Shown: piece by piece, positions 44,782 to 54,049 of the stretch
Numbering within the stretch: position 1 is the first letter of the stretch
Layout: each line of letters starts with the position of its first letter
NCBI GenBank assembly: GCA_049671745.1
Contig: JBATVL010000073.1
Coordinates: 12,352-76,351, forward strand
Source of the DNA: SNAP01 sp049671745
Lineage (GTDB): Bacteria > Bacteroidota > Bacteroidia > Bacteroidales > Marinifilaceae
DNA length: 64,000 nucleotides
Direction: 5' to 3'
Translations under genes and position numbers: made by a program
Notes under the pieces: generated by a model
Database searches by the model: none
The model's input: only the letters and a program-made list of their open reading frames with translations
What the model was told of the DNA's origin: nothing

Positions 44782-44948
44782 TTTCCTGTGTTTTACCTGA
44801 TGTTTTTCTGATGATCCTCTGATATAAATCAGAGAAAGATCACAGGAAGATCACAGAAAGAACACAGGAAGATCATTGTTCAAGGCTGTTTGTTGGCTCT
44901 TAATGGGCTTATATTTGGCTTTTATCTTCGAATTGTGTTATTTTTTTT
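44782..44948 (+). repeat. 11-bp-phased repeat element, copy 1
   Basis: This lies in the 441-bp gap before the adaptor gene. Left block: four 11-bp units with CTG at 44786-ff (44782-44825). Centre: CTCTGAT-ATAA-ATCAGAG (44817-44834). Second block: four 11-bp GRAAGATCACA units (44834-44877), roughly complementary to the left block. After a 6-bp spacer come four GGCT-headed 11-bp units (44884-44927), then TCGAATTG and an eight-T run (44941-44948). Copy 2 is at 55453-55621 with the same geometry. No protein is encoded. A structured RNA or protein-binding element is inferred. The rest of the gap shows only a short direct repeat of TTTCTCGTATAA (about 44719 and 44739) and the pump promoter. Confidence 0.72.
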
Positions 44949-45030
44949 CTATTTTCTTAGTTATTCTTTCTTACTATTATTAATAGTAGACTGTTATAAG
45001 ACATATTTAAGTAAATAGTTTCAACAAACA

Positions 45031-45062
45031 TTAGTATAACTAGCAAAATAGTTATATCTTCG
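45031..45062 (+). promoter_or_regulatory. Promoter with dyad operator, copy 3 (RND pump operon)
   Basis: TTAG (45031-45034), 20-bp spacer, TATCTTCG (45055-45062). The dyad ATAACTA-GCAAAA-TAGTTAT lies at 45036-45055. Flanking sequence (ACATATTTAAGTAAATAG, CAACAAACATTAG) matches copies 1 and 2. Confidence 0.72.
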
Positions 45063-45126
45063 AGGTAAACAAAAATATTTACCTCTTTTTGTGAAATAGA
45101 AATAGCATATAACTAGTTTAAATAGC

Positions 45127-46185
45127 ATGAAAATAAACAATATAATAATCGGATTATCGGCATTAGCTTTTGTGGCATGTACAAATGCAAAAAGCGAGGA
45201 GAAAACTTACGCTAAGATAGATTCTAAGCAAGAGCTTGTTAAAGTAAAGACTATTAAGTCAAAACTAGATAAGTTTAAGTTAGAATTGGTATGTAATGGT
45301 AAAGCAGTAGCGTCAAAGAAAGCAAGTTTAGCGTTTATTATATCAGATATAGTTAAGAGTGTAAAAGTAAGAAATGGCGATAGAGTCAAAAAAGGTCAAT
45401 TACTTGCTTCTCTTGATACTTATAAATCTGAACAATTACTTAGAACAGCCGATCTATCTCTTCGTAAATCTAAATTAGAGCTTGAGAATGAACTTATAAG
45501 CAATGGTTATAAGTTTAAAGATACAGCAAAAGTGTCGAAAAAGATATTCGATATAATGAAATTGCGCTCAGGTTATACTGCAGCTACAGATGCTTACAGT
45601 AAAGCTATTCATGACTATAAACACACAAATATATATGCTCCATTCTCAGGACTTATAGCAGATATGGATGTAAAGGAATGTAATCCTTCAGCAGAGTACA
45701 AGAAATTCTGTTTACTTCTAGATGATTCTAATATGGAAATTGTTTTTGATGTTCTAGAAACAGAGATTTCTTACCTTAAGAAAGGAATGAAAGTAGAGGC
45801 TAGTTCTTTTGCTGATCAGTCAATACATCTTTTTGGTAAGATTATAGAAATAAATCCTAAGATAGATGAGAATGGAATGGTAAAGCTTAAGGCTTTGATT
45901 GACAATAAAGGTTCTCGTCTAGTAGATGGAATGAATATAAGTTTAAAAGTAAAAAGAGAAATAGACAATAGTTTGATTGTTCCTAAATCAGCAGTTCTTG
46001 CTCGTCAAGGTAAGAAGATAGTCTTTGTATATGTAGATGGAGAAGCAATCTGGAAATATGTAACTACAGGTTTTGAGAATAGTACACAGGTAAGTATCAC
46101 CAAAGGTCTAAAGGTAGGAGAAGAAGTTATCTATGAGAATAATTTAGGACTAGCACACCAAACAAAGGTTATCTTAAATAATTAA
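45127..46185 (+). CDS. RND efflux pump periplasmic adaptor (membrane fusion protein)
   Basis: A 352-residue adaptor with a lipoprotein signal (Cys18 in LAFVACTNAK). The lipoyl/barrel-sandwich halves are seen at VKSVKVRNGDRVKKGQLLASLD (about 77-98) and YAPFSGLIADMDVKECN, on either side of a short alpha-hairpin. A beta-barrel and membrane-proximal domain (VDGMNISLKVKREIDNSLIVPKSAV) follow. It would link the inner-membrane pump to an outer-membrane channel. It is first in an operon with two RND subunits. No TolC-like gene is nearby. Confidence 0.9.
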   Translation: MKINNIIIGLSALAFVACTNAKSEEKTYAKIDSKQELVKVKTIKSKLDKFKLELVCNGKAVASKKASLAFIISDIVKSVKVRNGDRVKKGQLLASLDTYKSEQLLRTADLSLRKSKLELENELISNGYKFKDTAKVSKKIFDIMKLRSGYTAATDAYSKAIHDYKHTNIYAPFSGLIADMDVKECNPSAEYKKFCLLLDDSNMEIVFDVLETEISYLKKGMKVEASSFADQSIHLFGKIIEINPKIDENGMVKLKALIDNKGSRLVDGMNISLKVKREIDNSLIVPKSAVLARQGKKIVFVYVDGEAIWKYVTTGFENSTQVSITKGLKVGEEVIYENNLGLAHQTKVILNN

Positions 46186-46235
46186 AGATTAACAAGAATA
46201 AAATTCTCTTAGTTACTAACTCATAATCCACAAAA

Positions 46236-49200
46236 GTGAAGCTTTCATCTTTTTCAGTAAATACAGTTTTTATAGTTTTAATGCTATGGGGGATTTGTCT
46301 TATACCTCACTTGTCGGTAAAGTTATATCCTTCGCCCAACACAAATAACATTTGTATCTCATACTCATGGAGAGATTCTAATGCCGAACTTGTAGAATCG
46401 GAGATTACTTCTAAAATAGAAGCAAATATCTCACGAATAAAAGGAATAAAAGACATACGCTCTAAAACTTATTACGGTGGTGGATATATAGACCTTCAGA
46501 TAGATAAGGACAATGATATAGATGTAGTAAGACTAGAAATATCTTCTATTCTAAGATCTATCAAAAATAAATTACCTAAAGGCATGAGACTTTACCCATT
46601 AAGGGAGGAAAGTAATCATAGTGATAACGACGAGGATGCTCTTTTATTGGGATATGTAATAACAGGACCAGGAACAACACTTGATGTAGCAAATTATGCC
46701 AAGGAGAATATTAGTCCTATTATTAGACAAACAAAAGGTGTAAAACAGGTTAATATAACAGGTTACGAACCATTTGAATGGGTACTTGAATATGACAAGA
46801 AAATACTTAAAAGCCTAGGTCTTAGGTCTGCTGATTTATATTTTGCGATAAATAATTTCTACACACATAAAGATGCTGGAAAAGTTCTTGTTAGTAAAGG
46901 AACAAGTAATGAATATTCATATGTTTTAATTACAGGAGATGGTGGTCTTGACAAATCTGAAATTAAAGAAATAATTGTTAAGAAAGTAGGAAGTAGAATT
47001 ATACGCCTTAAGGATATTGTTAAAATCTCATATAAAGAAAAGGCCCCACGCTTATATTACCGTATTAACGGTTTAAACAGGATTAATATAAACATATATG
47101 TAGAATCCTCTGTTAATAGAATAGACAAAGCAGCAGAATTAAAATCTATTATAGATGGACTTTCAGAGTCAATGCCTGATGGTTATTCTCTTAATATGTC
47201 ACAAGATTCAACCGAAGAACTTAAAGAAAAGATAGGTACAATTGTTTTTAGAACATGTCTTACTATACTTATCCTTCTTAGCTTTGTTTTGATTATAAGT
47301 AGGAATCTCAAATACTTGGCTATAATCAGCATAAGTCTTCTAGCAAACATACTCATCTCTTTTGTATTTTATTATTTCTTAGAAGTGGAAATAAATATTT
47401 ATACAATGGCCGGTATAACAGTCTCTTTAGGAATCATTATAGACAATGTAATAGTGATGGCCGATCATTTACGTTTCCATAAAGACAAGAAGGTCTTTTT
47501 AGCTATTCTTGCAGCTACATTAACAACTCTTGGGGCATTATGGGTGGTTTTCGGAATGGGAGATTCTGTTATGGGAAACATTAAAGGTTTCTCTATGGTT
47601 ATATTACTTAACCTCTCTGTCTCACTAGCTATTTCTCTGTTTTTTGTACCGGCTCTTATGGACAAAATAGATATTAGAAAGAAAAGCGACAAGAGTTTAA
47701 TGAAAGCAAGAAGAAGAATAATACTATTCAATAAATACTATTTCAAAGTATTATGTTTTGTTAAGAGATGGAAAGTGATATTTATTTTGCTTGCTATATT
47801 TGGTTTTGGTACTCCTATATACATGCTACCACGAGAAGTTGAAGGCGATAAATGGTATGATGATTTGTATAATAATACAATAGGAAGTAAATTCTATGGA
47901 GATATAAAACCATACGTAGACAAATGTCTGGGAGGATCACTTCGTCTTTTCACAAACAATATGAGCAGTGAATCATATAGAAGAAACAAAGATAGAAGAA
48001 CTCAGCTTTATGTAAGTCTATATATGGCTCATGGCGCAACAATGAAGCAAATGAATGAAGCTATCAAACGATATGAGAATTTCATTGCCTCCTTTGATGA
48101 GATAGAGAAATTTACAGCCTATTCACGTTCAGCTAATTATGCAAGAATAAATATTCTTTTCAAAAAGGAATATGAGGATACTGGATTTCCAAAACAACTA
48201 CAGAATAAATTAGGCGATTATGCTAACTCTATAGGTAATGCCAATACATCTATTAGTGGTTTAGAGAAATCGTTTTCAAATAATACTTATAATCAAAACT
48301 GGAGGAATTCAATTATTAAGCTTACTGGATATAACTATAGAAAGATTATTTCTTATTGTGAAACTGTAAAAGAAAAATTAGAGCAGAGATCTAGGGTACA
48401 AAAGTTAGTTATAGGCAATGATCCCCATGCTAGTACAGAAAGAGGTTTCCAAATAAAAGTTGATAGATTTAAACTAGCTAAAAACAATACGGATATAGGC
48501 AATATGCTTTATAACCTACAGCAAATTGCATCTTCATACGACCTCCCTACAAGTGCATATATAAATGATAAGATGTGCGATCTTGTTATTAGAGAGAAAA
48601 ACAAAGGAAGAATGAGTATTTGGGAGCTTAATAATATGCCTTTGCAGACTAAGACATCTGTATATAAATTATCAGATGTAGGAACTATTTCTGAAGAAGG
48701 AGAGAGCAAAACAATAATACGTCACAATCAAGAATATGAAGTCTCTATAGCTTATGATTATGTAGGTAGTTCTAAGCTTGCAAAGAGAATACGTAAACGA
48801 GAGGTTAAAAATCTAAATAAAATATTACCTATAGGTTTTAAGGCAGAGGATGATTCTGAGCATAGATACTTCTTTTCTAAAGACACAGGTGTTAAGGTGG
48901 TATATATCCTTTTAGCTTTTGTGATTATCTTCTTTATATGCTCTATACTGCTTGAATCCTTAAAACAGGCCTTAGCAATTATAATACTAGTTCCCATATC
49001 TTTTATAGGTTCATTCTTAGCTTTCTATCTCTTTGAAGTAGAGTTTGGAGAGGGAGGATATGCTTCTTTCATTCTATTATGTGGACTATTAGTTAACTCA
49101 GCTTTATATATAATTAACGATTACAACAATAAGATTAGATGTGGTAGAGTACTTGGTATCTCTACTTATATACGAGCATTTAATTCTAAGATAATACCAA

Positions 49201-49370
49201 TATTCTTAACTATAGCCTCAACAATATTGGGTTTCATACCTTTCTTAATAGGTAGTGACACTTCAGGTTTCTGGTTTAGTATAGCAGTTGGAACAATGAG
49301 TGGTTTAATCTTTTCTGTAGTAGTACTTTTATTCTATCTACCAATGTTTATGCCACTTAAACGCAAATAA
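46236..49370 (+). CDS. RND efflux transporter, first subunit
   Basis: A 1044-residue AcrB-like protein with two six-span halves and two large periplasmic loops. The N-terminal membrane helix (about 7-25) leads to a porter domain. TM4 contains GIIIDNVIVMADH, where the first proton-relay Asp of AcrB (D407) is kept and the second is Asn. In TM10 the AcrB Lys940 position is Asn (GLLVNSALYII). Its sequence is less standard than the next gene, so it may be a specialised partner in a heteromeric pump. Substrate unknown. Follows the adaptor gene by 50 bp. Confidence 0.88.
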   Translation: MKLSSFSVNTVFIVLMLWGICLIPHLSVKLYPSPNTNNICISYSWRDSNAELVESEITSKIEANISRIKGIKDIRSKTYYGGGYIDLQIDKDNDIDVVRLEISSILRSIKNKLPKGMRLYPLREESNHSDNDEDALLLGYVITGPGTTLDVANYAKENISPIIRQTKGVKQVNITGYEPFEWVLEYDKKILKSLGLRSADLYFAINNFYTHKDAGKVLVSKGTSNEYSYVLITGDGGLDKSEIKEIIVKKVGSRIIRLKDIVKISYKEKAPRLYYRINGLNRININIYVESSVNRIDKAAELKSIIDGLSESMPDGYSLNMSQDSTEELKEKIGTIVFRTCLTILILLSFVLIISRNLKYLAIISISLLANILISFVFYYFLEVEINIYTMAGITVSLGIIIDNVIVMADHLRFHKDKKVFLAILAATLTTLGALWVVFGMGDSVMGNIKGFSMVILLNLSVSLAISLFFVPALMDKIDIRKKSDKSLMKARRRIILFNKYYFKVLCFVKRWKVIFILLAIFGFGTPIYMLPREVEGDKWYDDLYNNTIGSKFYGDIKPYVDKCLGGSLRLFTNNMSSESYRRNKDRRTQLYVSLYMAHGATMKQMNEAIKRYENFIASFDEIEKFTAYSRSANYARINILFKKEYEDTGFPKQLQNKLGDYANSIGNANTSISGLEKSFSNNTYNQNWRNSIIKLTGYNYRKIISYCETVKEKLEQRSRVQKLVIGNDPHASTERGFQIKVDRFKLAKNNTDIGNMLYNLQQIASSYDLPTSAYINDKMCDLVIREKNKGRMSIWELNNMPLQTKTSVYKLSDVGTISEEGESKTIIRHNQEYEVSIAYDYVGSSKLAKRIRKREVKNLNKILPIGFKAEDDSEHRYFFSKDTGVKVVYILLAFVIIFFICSILLESLKQALAIIILVPISFIGSFLAFYLFEVEFGEGGYASFILLCGLLVNSALYIINDYNNKIRCGRVLGISTYIRAFNSKIIPIFLTIASTILGFIPFLIGSDTSGFWFSIAVGTMSGLIFSVVVLLFYLPMFMPLKRK

Positions 49371-49409
49371 TAGACTAATATCTTATAAGTTTAATTTTAC
49401 ACAAGATAC

Positions 49410-52400
49410 ATGATACGCTTTTTATTAAAACGTCCTATAGCCGTAGTAATGGCAACAATAGCTTTTGTTGTTTTAGGATTAGTTGCTTCTTTCAGACTAC
49501 CTATCTCTTTAATGCCAGATGTGGACATTCCCGAGATAAGTATTCACCTTACTAGAGATGATGCTTCTGCAAAAGAGGTGGAAAATACTATTATTTCTGT
49601 TCTGCGTTCTCGTCTGCAACAGACCTCAAACCTTAGAAAGATAGAGACTAAATCCAGTGATGGTAGTGGTCTTGTCACTCTTAGTTTTGATTATGGTACT
49701 TCTATCGATTACGCATTCATTGCAGTAAACGAGAAGGTAGATGCTGCCATGAACGATCTTCCCAAAGACTTAGAAAGACCAGTTATTATTAAAGCTTCGG
49801 CCTCTGATATTCCTGTCTTTTATATTAATATGAGTCTTAAAGAAAAGGTAGATGAATCAAAATTCTTAGATTTCTGTGAGTTCTCTGAATCAGTAATAAA
49901 GAAACGACTAGAACAACTCTCAGATGTTGCTATGGTTGACATGAGTGGTTTAATCTTACCTGAGTTATATATCTTACCTGATGAGGCAAAGATGAAAAGT
50001 CTGCGAATAACTCAAGAACAACTACGTAATGCCATAGAAGACAATAACAAGGTGGCAGGAAGTTTAACAATTCGTGATGGATATTACCAATATAGCATAC
50101 GTTTTGTATCAGAACTGGTTACTCAACAGGATGTAGAAAATGTGTATCTTAATATAAATGGACGATTAGTTCAGATTAAAGAAATAGCAGAGATAGGTAT
50201 ACGTTCTAAGAACAAAAGAGGAATGTTTTTAAATGGAGACAAACAAGCTGTAAGTCTAGCCATTATAAAACAATCTAATGCCCGAATGTCTAATATGAAA
50301 GATAAGGTTAGCGATCTGCTTACTCATTTTAAAGAAGACTATCCTGATATAGATTTTAAATTATCACGAGATCAAGCACTTCTGTTAGATTATTCAATCA
50401 CCAACCTTAGACAGTCGCTTATAGTGGGTATTGTTCTTGCCATAGTAGTTATGCTTTTCTTTTTAAAAGATGGTAGATCGCCTATAATCATTGGTATTTC
50501 GGTGCCTATCTCAGTGGTTATTTCATTGCTCTTCTTCCAATATCTTGGATTATCTATAAATACTATTTCTCTTTCAGGACTAATAATGGGGGTAGGAATG
50601 ATGATAGATAACTCCATTATTGTTATAGATAATATTAATCAGTGTAGAGACAGAGGACTCAGTCTTTTTGAGTCATGTGCCATTGGAACAAAAGAGATCA
50701 TTCGACCTCTTATTTCATCTGTATTAACTACATGTGCTGTGTTTATACCTTTGATATTCTTAAGTGGACTTGCAGGGGCTTTATTTTATGATCAGGCTAT
50801 GGCTGTAACTATAGGACTGTTTGTATCTCTTGTGGTTTCTGTAACTATAGTACCTGTTGTTTTTAATATCATATTTAGGAATGCCAAGGAAGGACGTTTT
50901 GACCGTTTTGTAAAGAAGATTTCTTTAAAGAATCCAGAAAAATATTACTCAATAGTTTACGACTATCTTTTTAAATTTAGAAGGCGATTCTTAATGTCTT
51001 GTATTTTACTTCTTGCTATAGGAGCATTAGTAGCCACTGTTATTAAGAAAGAAAGAATGCCTCAACTAGAGTTAGTAGAGATGATTGTTAAAACAGACTG
51101 GAACTCCAGTATACATATAGATGAAAATAGAAGAAGGGTAGATGATATTATATCTCTTTATTCTTCACAAGCAGAAGAAATGTCGGCTCATCTAGGAGAG
51201 AAAATGTTCCTTTTATCAAGAGATAAAAACCAAAATACTAACGAAGCTGAGATATATGTCAAAGCTAAGGATAATGCTAGTTTACTCTCTCTACTTGCAA
51301 AAATACGTCTACATATAAATGAGAAATACCCAGAGGCTAAGGTAGACTTAATGAAGGTGGATAATATCTTTGAACAAATGTTTAAAGATGAAGAAGCTCC
51401 CTTAGTCGTTTTTATTAGTGGACAATCAAGAGATGCCGTTCCTGATATAAAAAGAGTAAATAAATTCATTGATGAACTTGGTGCTGAAATACCTTCTTTA
51501 AACTTAAGTTACCCTTCATCTGTAGAAAGAATACTTGTGCAATTACAGCCAGAGAAGATTAATCTTTATAATGTTTCTCAGTCCAATCTTATTGCTTGCT
51601 TAGAGAAGAGTATATCTAAATCTAATGTTAGTGTTCTGCGTACTGGATCGAGATATGTTCCTATTGTTTTAACAGAGGACGAACATAGTCTTTTAGATAT
51701 AATCAATACAAATTCTGTAGTTAATAGAGATGGAAAGAATATTCCTTTATCTGCTATTTGTAAGATATCTAACGATTATGATTTTAAAACTATTACTGGT
51801 AGAAAAGAAGGAGCAGTTATTCCTGTAAATATTTATAATCTTGGAGATGACACAGCTTCTCTAATAAAAAAAATCAAAGCTAAAGCTACAGACATGAAAT
51901 TTAATGTCTATTTTGGAGGAGACTATTTTAGTGGAAACGATACTCTTTGGGAGATGATTATGATTCTTGGGATAGCTATTCTAATGTTATACTTTATTCT
52001 TGCTGCTCAGTTTGAATCTTTAAAACTGCCATTTATAGTACTTCTTGAAATACCTATTGATGTGGCAGGGGCACTTCTTGTTCTTTATTTATGTGGAGGT
52101 ACTCTAAACCTTATGGCAATGATAGGTATGATAGTTATGTGTGGTATCATTATTAATGACTCCATCCTTAAGATAGATACTATTAACAAGCTTTGTGAAG
52201 AAGGTTACGAGCTTACGGCAGCAATACATGAGGGAGGACATCGTAGATTCAAGCCTATACTTATGACTAGTTTAACAACTATATTTGCAATGCTTCCATT
52301 CCTTTGGGGTAACGACATAGGTTCACAGCTTCAGTCACCCTTAGCCATTACCATGATAGGAGGTATGTTTCTTGGAACTTTAGTATCACTTTTCTTTATT

Positions 52401-52436
52401 CCTATTTGTTATTACTATTTAGTCCGAAACAAATAA
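49410..52436 (+). CDS. RND efflux transporter, second subunit
   Basis: A 1008-residue AcrB-like pump starting MIRFLLKRPIAVVMATIAF, the classic RND N-terminus, with LPISLMPDVDIPEISI at the start of the porter domain. TM4 carries GVGMMIDNSIIVIDNI. The end has GMIVMCGIIINDSILKIDTIN and the TM11 segment RRFKPILMTSLTTIFAMLPF. Two different RND subunits in one operon recall heteromeric pumps such as MdtBC. It lies 39 bp after the first subunit. Confidence 0.92.
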   Translation: MIRFLLKRPIAVVMATIAFVVLGLVASFRLPISLMPDVDIPEISIHLTRDDASAKEVENTIISVLRSRLQQTSNLRKIETKSSDGSGLVTLSFDYGTSIDYAFIAVNEKVDAAMNDLPKDLERPVIIKASASDIPVFYINMSLKEKVDESKFLDFCEFSESVIKKRLEQLSDVAMVDMSGLILPELYILPDEAKMKSLRITQEQLRNAIEDNNKVAGSLTIRDGYYQYSIRFVSELVTQQDVENVYLNINGRLVQIKEIAEIGIRSKNKRGMFLNGDKQAVSLAIIKQSNARMSNMKDKVSDLLTHFKEDYPDIDFKLSRDQALLLDYSITNLRQSLIVGIVLAIVVMLFFLKDGRSPIIIGISVPISVVISLLFFQYLGLSINTISLSGLIMGVGMMIDNSIIVIDNINQCRDRGLSLFESCAIGTKEIIRPLISSVLTTCAVFIPLIFLSGLAGALFYDQAMAVTIGLFVSLVVSVTIVPVVFNIIFRNAKEGRFDRFVKKISLKNPEKYYSIVYDYLFKFRRRFLMSCILLLAIGALVATVIKKERMPQLELVEMIVKTDWNSSIHIDENRRRVDDIISLYSSQAEEMSAHLGEKMFLLSRDKNQNTNEAEIYVKAKDNASLLSLLAKIRLHINEKYPEAKVDLMKVDNIFEQMFKDEEAPLVVFISGQSRDAVPDIKRVNKFIDELGAEIPSLNLSYPSSVERILVQLQPEKINLYNVSQSNLIACLEKSISKSNVSVLRTGSRYVPIVLTEDEHSLLDIINTNSVVNRDGKNIPLSAICKISNDYDFKTITGRKEGAVIPVNIYNLGDDTASLIKKIKAKATDMKFNVYFGGDYFSGNDTLWEMIMILGIAILMLYFILAAQFESLKLPFIVLLEIPIDVAGALLVLYLCGGTLNLMAMIGMIVMCGIIINDSILKIDTINKLCEEGYELTAAIHEGGHRRFKPILMTSLTTIFAMLPFLWGNDIGSQLQSPLAITMIGGMFLGTLVSLFFIPICYYYLVRNK

Positions 52437-52464
52437 TTTATATTATCAACCCAATTATTTAAAT

Positions 52465-52836
52465 ATGATTTTTTCTAAAATGCCTCTTAAAAAAGCTATT
52501 CCATATTCTATTGCATTTCTTGTTGTTAGTATAATTGTTGCTATCTCACAATTGATTATTGGTGAGTTACCAAATGAGGAATATTATAAGGTAGAGATAA
52601 AAGGAAGAGTTAGTGAGATATTCAAGAAACATAAAAAGAGTTTCTTTAAACTAGAAAATAAGTGGTTTTTGATAAAAACAGATTATACTACAGATATTGC
52701 AATAGGTGATTCTCTCTATAAACAGAAAAACAGCTATAATATGTTCCTTTATGGTAAATATTTTTCTGGAATAAAATTCATGTTCAAAGAAGCAAATGTT
52801 CTTTATAAAGAAGTAAAAGATCCAAGGATTAATTAA
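52465..52836 (+). CDS. Membrane-anchored protein of unknown function
   Basis: A 123-residue protein with one N-terminal membrane helix (about 13-33) and a beta-rich soluble part (EEYYKVEIKGRVSEIFKKHKKSFFKLENKWFLIKT). It lies 28 bp after the second pump subunit, so it is probably on the same transcript. I do not recognise a family. The topology would place the soluble part in the periplasm. Confidence 0.6.
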   Translation: MIFSKMPLKKAIPYSIAFLVVSIIVAISQLIIGELPNEEYYKVEIKGRVSEIFKKHKKSFFKLENKWFLIKTDYTTDIAIGDSLYKQKNSYNMFLYGKYFSGIKFMFKEANVLYKEVKDPRIN

Positions 52837-52971
52837 TCTAAGAATCACATTTACAGATCTATTGGTTTTATTTGTATATTGTTGTTCTTTATCTGTTTTT
52901 GCAACTGTAGTTTAAAGTTCAGAATTCTTTTATTTTAAGTGATTCAAGAAAAAACCAAAAGTTATTATATT

Positions 52972-53991
52972 ATGAAATTTTATAGTCTTTTATTTTTATT
53001 ATTGATTAGTCAGGCACTACATGCTCAGGTTAAGTATACAGGTAAGGTTCTTGATAGTGAATCTAAAAAACCTATTCCTTTTGTGAACATCTCAGTAGAA
53101 GGAACATCACAAGGAACATGTACAGATATAAATGGTAAATTTAATTTTATATCATCTAAGAAAAATCTTGTTATACTTGTCTCTTCTCTTGGTTTTGAGA
53201 CTGATACCCTAAAATTAAAGAAATCCTTTAATAAGATTTTTTTACATCCAATCTCTTATCAATTAGATGGGTTTTCTATATCTGGAAAGAAAAGATTTAA
53301 TCTTAAAAGAATTGTTAGGCGTGCACTGGGTGATTTGAAAGATGATAGAGAGAAGGATTGTTTATCTTCATTTGAATTAATTAGGAATATAGAAGAGAAT
53401 GGTGTTGTTAAATTTAGAGAGACTGCTAAAATAGATGTGTCTTTTAATTCTGACTTCAAATATTTGAGAGGAGAAAATGATTACACCCATGTAGTTAGAG
53501 ATAGTTTGAAAACTGTTGATAAATCTTCTAAAAATCATATATTTCATAATAGTAGACATTCTTTAAAGTATTTATACTGTTTTAGTAATGACTTAAGTCA
53601 TCATAAAGATTTATTATACAATTCTAATAAGTTCTCATATAAACTTAAAGAATTATCGAATTCTAAAATTGTTATTGAATGTCTTCAATCTAAGGATACC
53701 TTATTAGTGTTGCCACATAGTACATTACTTTGGAAAAGAAGTAGAATCTTATCAATAAATAGAATCAGTATGAAGATTAATCATATTGAAGGTGTTGATT
53801 ATCTTTATGATGATGATGGTTTTTCCATTATGGCTTATAATAAACATTTTAATACAAGTTATATGTATAAAGATGGGGTAGCTAGTATTTTAAAAGTAAA
53901 TATCATTGAATCAAATTATACATTGATACATTCTACAAAAGAAGAATTAAAAACATTTTACCACGATGAGATAAATAGAATATCTAATTAG
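52972..53991 (+). CDS. Secreted carboxypeptidase-regulatory-like domain protein, second copy type
   Basis: I start at 52972 (MKFYSLLFLLLISQALHAQ, a good signal peptide); an in-frame GTG 33 bp upstream adds nothing. The 339-residue protein begins with a CarboxypepD-regulatory-like domain (YTGKVLDSESKKPIPFVNISVEGTSQG), followed by a beta-rich region with RIVRRALGDLKDDREK. It shares layout and the FVNISVEG/FASVWIEG type blade with the protein at 17226-18389, but the second half differs. Function unknown. Confidence 0.72.
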   Translation: MKFYSLLFLLLISQALHAQVKYTGKVLDSESKKPIPFVNISVEGTSQGTCTDINGKFNFISSKKNLVILVSSLGFETDTLKLKKSFNKIFLHPISYQLDGFSISGKKRFNLKRIVRRALGDLKDDREKDCLSSFELIRNIEENGVVKFRETAKIDVSFNSDFKYLRGENDYTHVVRDSLKTVDKSSKNHIFHNSRHSLKYLYCFSNDLSHHKDLLYNSNKFSYKLKELSNSKIVIECLQSKDTLLVLPHSTLLWKRSRILSINRISMKINHIEGVDYLYDDDGFSIMAYNKHFNTSYMYKDGVASILKVNIIESNYTLIHSTKEELKTFYHDEINRISN

Positions 53992-54000
53992 ATATTAAAA

Positions 54001-54043
54001 AAAGTTGCAACAAAATATTAATGATATATCTTGTTGCAACTTT
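54001..54043. terminator. Bidirectional terminator
   Basis: Perfect 13-base arms 54001-54013 (AAAGTTGCAACAA) and 54031-54043 between convergent genes, with an A-run to the left. Confidence 0.87.
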
Positions 54044-54049
54044 CTTATA

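Noticed and set aside
44834..44927. 11-bp repeats as a second CRISPR array
   Set aside because: Units are contiguous, 11 bp long and without spacers, so they are not CRISPR repeats.
44686..45126. Hidden small gene in the gap before the pump operon
   Set aside because: No frame longer than about 30 codons with plausible composition; the gap is explained by the 11-bp repeat element and the promoter.
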